A DNA stretch of 5,147 nucleotides. It comes from CAINVV01 sp037140615 (GTDB lineage Bacteria; Bacteroidota; Bacteroidia; Bacteroidales; Prolixibacteraceae). The translations under genes and the position numbers were made by a program. Positions 1-5,147 of the stretch are shown in pieces. The notes under the pieces were generated by a model. The model ran no database searches. It saw nothing but the letters and a program-made list of their open reading frames with translations, and had not been told where the DNA came from. Each line of letters starts with the position of its first letter. The first letter of the stretch is position 1. The DNA is taken from positions 1 to 5,147 of the forward strand of contig JBAXED010000185.1 of the NCBI GenBank assembly GCA_037140615.1, written 5' to 3'.

Positions 1-1020
1 GTTACCGGTGCTGCGGTTACCACGAAACAATACGATGGTACTAACAGTGCTACTATTACTGGTGCCACATTATCCGGGATTGTTGGTTCTGATGTAGTTA
101 CGCTGGCCAATGCGACTTCCGGTAGCTTTGCCCAAACCACAGTCGGGACGGAAATTTCTGTTACAACCAATATGGCCCTTGAGGGTGAAGATGCAAGCAA
201 GTACACGCTCATCCAGCCAACACTGTCAGGAAGCATTACCAAGAAACCCCTCACCGTTGAGGAGGCATCGGTCACGACCAAGACTTATGACGGGAACACT
301 GATGCAGCTATTACCGGTGGCTCACTTTTTGGAGTTGTTACGGGAGATAATGTCACCCTCTCAGCAACCAAAACGGGTGCATTTGTGCAAGCATCTGTAG
401 GCTCGGGTATTGCTGTTACCCCTGCTTTGACACTAACAGGAAGCAAGGCAGCCAACTATAGTCTGACTCAACCTGCCCTTACCGGCACAATTACACGAAA
501 AGAGCTTACTGTAACTGGCGGAACCATTACATCAAAAGTATATGATAAAACGACTGCGGCAACGATTACGGGAGCCACCCTTTCCGGGAAGATTTCGGGC
601 GATGAGGTCAACCTCGGAAACGCCTCTTCCGGTACTTTTGCGCAGTCAACAGTGGGAACGGATATTGCCGTTACAACCGCTCCAATGACCATCTCAGGTG
701 CTCAGGCAGAGAACTATACGATTGTCCAGCCTGTGCTGAAGGGTGCGATCACAACGAAGGAACTTACTGTTACCGGCGCAACTGTAACAGCAAAAGCCTA
801 CAACGGAAATACAACGGCAACGATGACAGGAGCAGTGCTTTCCGGCGTAATAAGCGGTGATGAGGTCACGCTTGGAAATAAAACTACCGGCGTGTTCGAT
901 AATGCTAATGTTGGAAGTGGAAAGTCTGTTACAACTTCCATGACAATATCGGGAACAAACGCTGCAAACTACACACTTGTCCAGCCTGCGCCAACAGGAG
1001 CGATAACTGCCAAAGGATTG
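1..1020 (+). repeat. First YDG-domain array, four units (residues 1-340)
   Basis: Units lie at 1-252, 253-507, 508-765 and 766-1020, with 84 (missing its first Thr to the window edge), 85, 86 and 85 residues. Each follows the pattern TVTxAxVTTKxYDGNT, then ITGATLSG, a D-x-V-x-L strand, G-x-F, VG-x-x-I-x-VTT, M-x-I-SG, and NYTLxQPxLxGxIT before a KEL-type linker. This matches the YDG domain family, which is named for its Tyr-Asp-Gly motif. That motif is YDG in units 1 and 2, YDK at 541-549 in unit 3, and YNG at 799-807 in unit 4. The units differ at many synonymous and replacement positions, so they are old duplications rather than fresh copies. Since the window begins at a unit boundary, four is a minimum count. 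YDG domains are thought to be structural spacers; their ligand is not known to me. Confidence 0.9.
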
Positions 1021-4000
1021 GTGATCACGACAACCAACAAAACCAAGGTATACGGATCCTTGTTTACAAATTTCAGCTATTCCATCAGCGGACTGGTAGC
1101 CGGTGATGCCAGACCCACAGTTAGTTACACTTGTTCCGGGTCGGCAGTTACTGCTTCGGTTACAGACTCTCCATACACCATTACTGCTTCCAATGCCGAA
1201 GGCACCGGCCTGGGTAACTACGATATCTCTTATATTGCCGGATCGCTTGTTGTTGAGCAAAAACTACTTTCTGTCATTGCATCCGACAAGTCTAAGGTAT
1301 ACGGATCGGTGGCTACTTTTAGTGGTACTTATCCATCCAGCGACTTTATTGTCACCGGACTGGTAAACAGTGATAACATAAGTAGGATTAGCCTGGAAAG
1401 TTCCGGGGCAGCAGCTTCAGCGGTAGCTTCATCTACACCATATGCCATCATTGCCTCTGCCGCAGAAGGAACCGGTCTTTCCAACTATTCACTAAGTTAT
1501 ACCGATGGTGGATTGACAGTTACAACCAAGGAGCTCAATATCAAACCGACCAACAAGAGCAAAGTGTATGGTCAGACTTATGAATTTACCGGCAATTATC
1601 CGGCCGATTTTACAGTCACCGGACTCGTAAATGAGGATGCTGTCACAACCATCACCACTGCCAGTGAGGGAGGTGTTTCAACTGCTCCTGTCGGAGGTTC
1701 TCCATACTATCTGACTGGTTCTAACGCAAGTGGTTCTGGTTTAAGTAATTATTCCATTTTGTATGACTATGGATTACTAACCGTATCAGTCAAAGAATTG
1801 ACAGTAACAGGCTCAGCAGTAACCACTAAACCATATGATGGAAACACGGATGCCAGCATTACAGGTGCAACGCTAAGCGGAGTTGTTGGTGAGGATGAAG
1901 TGATACTCGACAATGCAACTTCCGGTGTTTTTGCGCAATCTGGAATTGGAACAGCCATTCCGGTGACTACATCAATGTCAATTTCGGGTTCAGGTGCAGA
2001 CAATTACACATTGACAAAACCAGCATTAAGTGGAAATATTGCGGCCAGAGAATTGACCGTAACAGACGCCCTTGTTACCACGAAAGTGTATGATGGGAAT
2101 ACCGATGCCGAAATTACAGGGGCAACCTTGTCAGGAGTGCTTGAGAACGAGGTTGTAAGCCTTGATCATGCATCATCCGGCAACTTTGCAAGTCGGAAAG
2201 TAGGAATCAACATTTCTGTTTCGACTTCCATGACCATTTCCGGTACGAATGCCGGCAATTATACGATTGTACAACCCATGATCTCAGGCGAAATTACTGC
2301 CAAAGAACTTACCGTTGTCAGTGCCGTGGTTACGACAAAAGTCTACGATAGAAACACTGATGCGGCTATTTCCGGTGCGACATTAAGTGGCATAATCAGT
2401 CCGGATGTTGTTACCCTCGACAATTCATCCGCAGGGATCTTTGAGGTGGCTTCAGCCGGAACGAATATTCCGGTAACGACGGCTATGTCGCTGTCGGGCG
2501 AAGATGCAGGGAATTATACACTTGCGCAACCGTGGCTTTTGGGTGATATCACCGCCAAAGAGCTCACAGTTAAATTAGCTTACGTGAATGCGAAAGTTTA
2601 TGATGGCAATACGACGGCTGTTCTAGCTGGTTCAACGCTGGCAGGTGTGCTTGAGCCCGATGATGTTTCCCTCGAAAATACTGAAGCAGGGACCTTTGAC
2701 AATGCCAATGCAGGGGGAGGCAAGAGGGTAACCTCAGCAATGAATCTTTCCGGGGCAGATGCCGGAAATTATAGTCTGACGCAGCCTGAGTTGACCGGTT
2801 CGATTAGCAAAGCCATGCTTACCATCAATGCCAATCCAAAGACAAAGACCTATGGAGCTGTCAATCCGGAGCTAACCGTTTCTTACAGCGGATGGCAGAG
2901 TCGTGATGACAGTAGCGTGCTTACTACAATGCCGATAGTCGCTACAACAGTAACAAACGCTTCAGCGGCAGGTGTCTATGCAAATGCCATCACCCTCAGC
3001 GGAGCAACAGCCGAGAATTATTACTTCACGTATGTGCCAGCCGATTTCACGGTATTCAAAGCTACACTTAAAGTTGTTGCAGATGCCCAGACAAAAGTCT
3101 ACGGCACAGTCAATCCGGAGCTGACATATTCATACAGCGGATGGCAAAATCATGAAAATAGCGGGGTTCTTGCGGTCCAGCCGACAGCCAGCACTTCTGT
3201 CACCGTTGATTCAAGTGTGGGAATTTATAGCGAAGACATAGAGGTGAGCGGAGGGGAAGATGAGAACTATAGATTCGATTATACGCCGGCCGATTTCGAG
3301 GTGACCAAAGCCATCCTTACGGTAACGGCTCAAGTCCAGACCAAAGTCTACGGCTCAGCCAATCCGGAACTTACTTTTACTTGCAGCGGATTTAAAAATG
3401 GGGAGACTGTACGTACGCTAACCACACAGCCCACCGCTAATACGACTTTAACTTCTACCAGCAATGCAGGAGTTTATTCGGGAGCCATTACTGTTTCCGG
3501 AGGCGTTTCGCCGAATTATGAATTCCAGTACATAAGTGCCAATTTCACTGTCACGCCAAAAGCTATCACACCCACAGTAACTTCTGCTGATAAATGCTTT
3601 GATAACACAACAGTTGCGACTGTAAAGAGCAGCTCTCTAAGCGGCGTGATTGCGCCTGATCAGGTCTTACTGGTGGTCGGAAATATCGCTTTTGTGAGTC
3701 CGGGAATCGGAATCGCAAAGGCAGTTAAGGCAACTGAGCTAACTCTCTCAGGGGTATTAGCGACCAATTATGTGCTAACAAATTCAGAGCTGTTTACCAC
3801 AGCTTCGATCTTTGAACTGCCAGTGGTCACGCTCACAGGAAATACAGCAGTCTGTGCAGGATCAACAGGTGTTACCTATACAACCGAGCCTGGCATGACC
3901 TCATACGTATGGACTCTCTCGAAGGGAGGTACAATTACGTCGGGAGCAGGCACAAACCAGATCAGGGTTGCCTGGAATGAAGCCGGCGGACAAACAGTTG

Positions 4001-5088
4001 GCGTCAGCTATATCAATCAAAACGGCTGCTTTCCAACGACACCAGGTACCATCAGTGTAAAGGCCAATCCGCTGGTGGGAAGTGCTGGAGCTATCTCAGG
4101 CAATACCTCTCTATGCACAGGATCGCAGGGAGTTGTATATTCAGTTCCTTCAATTGAATTCGCCACAAACTACATTTGGAGTGTTCCGGAGGGAGCCACC
4201 ATTGTTTCGGGAACAGGAACGGCTAGCATCACGGTCAATTTCAGCAATACTGCTATATCAGGGACTGTGACGGTCTATGGCAGCAATGATTGCGGGAGAG
4301 GCACAAGTTCAAGCAGGATTGTGACGGTATTGCCAAAGGTAGCCTCTGCCGGATTGATTTCTGGTCCAGGTGCTGTTTGTTCTGGAGCCAAAGGTCTGAT
4401 ATTCTCAGTTGCTCCGATCGCAGAAGCTACAAGCTATTCATGGAATATTCCTGCGGGTTCAACTATCATTTCTGGAGCCGGAACCCGGAGTATCGTGCTC
4501 GATCTCTCCGAAGCAGCTGCCACTAGCCAGATCACAGTTTACGGTACAAACAGTTGTGGAGCTGGTACAGCCTCATCATACTATACATTAACGATCAATC
4601 TCATCCCGGTTACTCCAGTGATCAGGGTTCAGGGTACAGCGCTAATGAGCAGTTCCGCTCAGGGCAACCAGTGGTACTTCAGTGCGATCAATGGTGGAGT
4701 TGGAGAGCCTATAACAGGTGCTACATCCCAGGCTTTCACCCCGACAGGAAATGGCTGGTATTGGACACAGGTAATTCTTAACGGCTGCAGTTCTGGACTC
4801 TCCAACCAACTTTACAGGCTCAAGTCAGGAGAGGCCAATCTGTATAATGTGTATCCTGTGCCTAACCACGGACAATTCTCTGTCAACATCAAGACTCCTG
4901 ATGAGCAGGAATTCACCATAGTGGTCATTGACCAGCTTGGGCAGAAAATCTATGAACTGCCAGGGTTGATGGTTAACGGAGAGTTCACGCAGGAGATCAA
5001 CCTCCCAAATACTTCATCCGGGGTCTATACAATCATCCTCCGAAGTAAGGATGGAAATGTGATTAAGAAATTCAATATCAATAGATAA
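1..5088 (+). CDS. Giant modular YDG/MBG/PKD-like repeat protein with T9SS type A sorting domain (5'-partial)
   Basis: The frame is open from base 1 to TAA at 5086-5088 (1695 codons), followed in frame by TGA at 5089-5091. The start is upstream. The first Met codon in the window (172) lies inside a YDG unit and is not a start. Modules in order: YDG x4, MBG x3, YDG x4, MBG x3, one divergent YDG, PKD-like x3, one Ig-like domain, and a C-terminal sorting domain. The composition is rich in Thr, Ser, Ala, Gly and Val, and Cys is almost absent before residue 1275, as in extracellular beta-rich repeat proteins. From family knowledge, such proteins are exported by Sec and then the T9SS, and act as surface adhesins, stalks or matrix components. 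That role is inferred here, since no catalytic or ligand-binding head is visible. No transmembrane segment is seen. The missing N-terminus should carry a signal peptide and may carry more repeats or a functional head. Confidence 0.96.
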   Translation, partial: VTGAAVTTKQYDGTNSATITGATLSGIVGSDVVTLANATSGSFAQTTVGTEISVTTNMALEGEDASKYTLIQPTLSGSITKKPLTVEEASVTTKTYDGNTDAAITGGSLFGVVTGDNVTLSATKTGAFVQASVGSGIAVTPALTLTGSKAANYSLTQPALTGTITRKELTVTGGTITSKVYDKTTAATITGATLSGKISGDEVNLGNASSGTFAQSTVGTDIAVTTAPMTISGAQAENYTIVQPVLKGAITTKELTVTGATVTAKAYNGNTTATMTGAVLSGVISGDEVTLGNKTTGVFDNANVGSGKSVTTSMTISGTNAANYTLVQPAPTGAITAKGLVITTTNKTKVYGSLFTNFSYSISGLVAGDARPTVSYTCSGSAVTASVTDSPYTITASNAEGTGLGNYDISYIAGSLVVEQKLLSVIASDKSKVYGSVATFSGTYPSSDFIVTGLVNSDNISRISLESSGAAASAVASSTPYAIIASAAEGTGLSNYSLSYTDGGLTVTTKELNIKPTNKSKVYGQTYEFTGNYPADFTVTGLVNEDAVTTITTASEGGVSTAPVGGSPYYLTGSNASGSGLSNYSILYDYGLLTVSVKELTVTGSAVTTKPYDGNTDASITGATLSGVVGEDEVILDNATSGVFAQSGIGTAIPVTTSMSISGSGADNYTLTKPALSGNIAARELTVTDALVTTKVYDGNTDAEITGATLSGVLENEVVSLDHASSGNFASRKVGINISVSTSMTISGTNAGNYTIVQPMISGEITAKELTVVSAVVTTKVYDRNTDAAISGATLSGIISPDVVTLDNSSAGIFEVASAGTNIPVTTAMSLSGEDAGNYTLAQPWLLGDITAKELTVKLAYVNAKVYDGNTTAVLAGSTLAGVLEPDDVSLENTEAGTFDNANAGGGKRVTSAMNLSGADAGNYSLTQPELTGSISKAMLTINANPKTKTYGAVNPELTVSYSGWQSRDDSSVLTTMPIVATTVTNASAAGVYANAITLSGATAENYYFTYVPADFTVFKATLKVVADAQTKVYGTVNPELTYSYSGWQNHENSGVLAVQPTASTSVTVDSSVGIYSEDIEVSGGEDENYRFDYTPADFEVTKAILTVTAQVQTKVYGSANPELTFTCSGFKNGETVRTLTTQPTANTTLTSTSNAGVYSGAITVSGGVSPNYEFQYISANFTVTPKAITPTVTSADKCFDNTTVATVKSSSLSGVIAPDQVLLVVGNIAFVSPGIGIAKAVKATELTLSGVLATNYVLTNSELFTTASIFELPVVTLTGNTAVCAGSTGVTYTTEPGMTSYVWTLSKGGTITSGAGTNQIRVAWNEAGGQTVGVSYINQNGCFPTTPGTISVKANPLVGSAGAISGNTSLCTGSQGVVYSVPSIEFATNYIWSVPEGATIVSGTGTASITVNFSNTAISGTVTVYGSNDCGRGTSSSRIVTVLPKVASAGLISGPGAVCSGAKGLIFSVAPIAEATSYSWNIPAGSTIISGAGTRSIVLDLSEAAATSQITVYGTNSCGAGTASSYYTLTINLIPVTPVIRVQGTALMSSSAQGNQWYFSAINGGVGEPITGATSQAFTPTGNGWYWTQVILNGCSSGLSNQLYRLKSGEANLYNVYPVPNHGQFSVNIKTPDEQEFTIVVIDQLGQKIYELPGLMVNGEFTQEINLPNTSSGVYTIILRSKDGNVIKKFNINR
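1021..1800 (+). repeat. MBG-domain array, subtype A, three units (residues 341-600)
   Basis: Units lie at 1021-1266, 1267-1536 and 1537-1800 (82, 90 and 88 residues). Shared features are a first strand ending in a K-S/T-KVYG motif, an F-x-x-x-Y strand, a V-x-GLV-x-x-D segment, SPY or TPY followed by a short strand, and then G-x-GLxNYxxxY-x-x-G-x-LxV. This is recognisable as the MBG repeat family that accompanies YDG domains in Bacteroidota exoproteins. It lacks the NPELT-YSG signature of the later array, so it is a separate subtype. Unit 1 contains a lone Cys near 1132. The lengths vary more than in the other arrays. The role is presumably structural, as part of an extended stalk. Confidence 0.82.
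1801..2820 (+). repeat. Second YDG-domain array, four units (residues 601-940)
   Basis: Units lie at 1801-2055, 2056-2310, 2311-2565 and 2566-2820, each exactly 85 residues. They follow the same pattern as the first array, with the key motif at 1834-1842 (YDG), 2089-2097 (YDG), 2344-2352 (YDR) and 2599-2607 (YDG). The first unit resembles the first unit of the window: by hand count 51 of 84 positions are identical, against 41 of 84 between units 1 and 2. The last unit shares the FDNANxGxGK segment with the last unit of the first array. The final linker changes from KEL to KAML just before the second MBG array. No cysteines occur. The array is assigned by its repeat pattern and its position between MBG arrays. 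Confidence 0.9.
2821..3567 (+). repeat. MBG-domain array, subtype B (NPELT type), three units (residues 941-1189)
   Basis: Units lie at 2821-3069, 3070-3318 and 3319-3567, each exactly 83 residues (249 bases). Each reads T-K-x-YG-x-x-NPELT, then YSGW or CSGF, V-L-T-T-x-P, a segment ending in AGVY or VGIY, a short strand, SG, NYxFxYxxAxFxV, and a KAxL linker. This is the classical MBG form seen in many large Bacteroidota and filamentous surface proteins. Units 1 and 2 share Trp in the YSGW motif, while unit 3 has CSGF with a lone Cys. DNA identity is highest over the NPELT-YSGW segment: 2860-2897 and 3109-3146 match at 33 of 38 bases by hand count. A structural spacer role is likely. Confidence 0.88.
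3568..3822 (+). repeat. Single divergent YDG-like unit (residues 1190-1274)
   Basis: This segment is also exactly 85 residues and keeps the YDG framework: KCFDNTT in place of KVYDGNT, then SSLSGVI, PDQVLL, a G-x-x-x-F strand, an LTLSG strand and NYVLTN. Tyr is replaced by Phe and Gly by Asn in the name-giving motif (3598-3606), and a Cys precedes it. The middle part (GNIAFVSPGIGIAKAV) has lost the usual GxFAQ-type sequence. It sits alone between the second MBG array and the PKD-like domains, so it may be a junction module. Assignment rests on length, register and the LSG and NY landmarks. Profile comparison against the YDG family would settle it. Confidence 0.7.
3823..4611 (+). repeat. Three PKD-like (Ig-fold) domains with paired cysteines (residues 1275-1537)
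   Basis: Domains lie at 3823-4080, 4081-4344 and 4345-4611 (86, 88 and 89 residues). Each has an early Cys in the pattern G-x-x-x-x-C-x-G, then YxWxxPxGxTIxSGxGTxxI, an x-V-x-V strand and a late Cys (NGC, NDC or NSC). This is the PKD-like domain common next to sorting domains in Bacteroidota. Domains 2 and 3 are closest to each other: both start SAGxISG and end with TVYGxNxCGxGTxSS. Domain 1 is more diverged, with WTLSKGG for the W-x-x-P-x-G motif and an ending NQNGCF. The early and late Cys of each domain probably form a disulfide after export, which is inferred from the regular spacing. The likely role is a rigid stem between the repeats and the membrane-proximal end. Confidence 0.83.
4612..4830 (+). 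other. Aromatic-rich Ig-like domain before the sorting signal (residues 1538-1610)
   Basis: About 73 residues start TPVIRVQG and include NQWYFS, an EPITGATSQAF-PT turn, GNGWYWTQV, NGCSSGLSN and a final LYRL strand. From family knowledge, a short Ig-like module with a QWY strand, a G-A-T-S-Q turn and an NGC-S-S end often sits just before type IX sorting domains. In this copy the strand after the PT turn is unusually aromatic (WYW). Only one Cys is present, so an internal disulfide is not expected. I see no catalytic motif. The boundaries are judged from the end of the third PKD-like domain and the start of the sorting domain. Confidence 0.65.
4831..5085 (+). other. T9SS type A C-terminal sorting domain (residues 1611-1695)
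   Basis: The last 85 residues carry the usual landmarks of a type A sorting domain. NVYPVPNHGQF is a variant of the common YPNPxxGxF motif. A strand leading into DQLGQKIY (from 4930) matches the D-x-x-G-x-x-V/I motif. GVYTIIL (5020-5040) matches the L/S-x-GxY motif, and KKFNINR is the basic C-terminal end. In characterised systems this domain directs the folded protein through the outer membrane and is removed by the PorU sortase, which may attach the protein to anionic lipopolysaccharide. The secretion and sorting machinery is not in this window and is assumed to be encoded elsewhere. Gene end, domain length and motif order all agree. Confidence 0.9.
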
Positions 5089-5147
5089 TGATATGAAGAA
5101 TGTATTCAATTTAGACTTGCCAGTGAGTTAGCATTAAGCAATTAGCT
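5089..5147. other. Short AT-rich 3' flank with no gene seen
   Basis: The 59 bases after the stop include a second stop (TGA, 5089-5091) in frame. An ATG at 5093 opens only 12 codons before TAG at 5129-5131 and is not supported as a gene. TTAGC occurs twice as a direct repeat (5128-5132 and 5142-5146). I see no stable GC-rich hairpin followed by a T run, so no terminator is called. The gene's terminator or the next gene may lie just beyond the window. Confidence 0.6.

Noticed and set aside
172..174. First ATG of the long frame as the translation start
   Set aside because: The frame is open to base 1, and bases 1-171 encode the first two-thirds of a YDG unit in register. There is no ribosome binding site or signal peptide.
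767..790. Perfect 7-base inverted repeat (767-773 with 784-790)
   Set aside because: It arises from repeated Thr-Val codons in a YDG unit, has a 10-base spacer and lies mid-gene. It is a likely chance match with no regulatory context.
694..1260. 188-codon antisense open frame with many Cys, Ser and Arg residues
   Set aside because: It lies opposite the YDG/MBG coding frame. Its composition looks like a by-product of Thr/Ser/Gly/Ala-rich sense codons, and it shows no recognisable domain. The sense frame has clear repeat conservation across the same bases.
4082..4781. Several overlapping + strand open frames of 60-78 codons in other frames
   Set aside because: They overlap the well-conserved PKD-like and Ig-like coding sequence, have no start signals and show no recognisable domains.
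1..5088. CRISPR array or DNA-level tandem repeat
   Set aside because: The 249-258-base periodicity is at the protein level, the copies are diverged, and a single open frame runs through all of them.
5093..5131. Twelve-codon open frame after the main stop
   Set aside because: It is too short, has no recognisable product and no clear ribosome binding site of its own.
5128..5147. Possible terminator at the window end
   Set aside because: The TTAGC copies are in direct, not inverted, orientation, and no stable stem with a T run is visible before the window ends.

Overview
The window holds one gene: the 3' part of a very large, repeat-built surface or secreted protein on the + strand. Its frame is open from base 1 to a stop at 5086-5088, giving 1695 residues here. 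The true start lies upstream, because the window opens inside a repeat unit, one residue after the usual unit boundary. After the stop come 59 bases with no recognisable gene or terminator.

The organism is almost certainly a member of the Bacteroidota. The C-terminus looks like a type A sorting domain of the type IX secretion system (T9SS), which is confined to that phylum and its close relatives. The YDG, MBG and PKD-like modules before it are also common in very large Bacteroidota exoproteins. The sequence gives no basis for a genus.

The protein is a string of small beta-sandwich-type modules. Residues are numbered from the first codon of the window. The order is: four YDG units (1-340), three MBG units of one subtype (341-600), four YDG units (601-940), three MBG units of a second subtype (941-1189), one divergent YDG unit (1190-1274), three cysteine-containing PKD-like domains (1275-1537), an aromatic-rich Ig-like domain (1538-1610) and the T9SS sorting domain (1611-1695). 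Unit lengths are nearly constant: 85 residues for YDG and 83 for the second MBG subtype.

The likely reading is an extended stalk or adhesin that crosses the inner membrane by a signal peptide encoded upstream, crosses the outer membrane through the T9SS, and is attached to or released from the cell surface after its C-terminal domain is removed. Any ligand-binding or catalytic head would lie upstream. The domain families are known. What merits a second look is how the modules are ordered and how they diverged; I found no evidence of a new defence, mobile or regulatory system.
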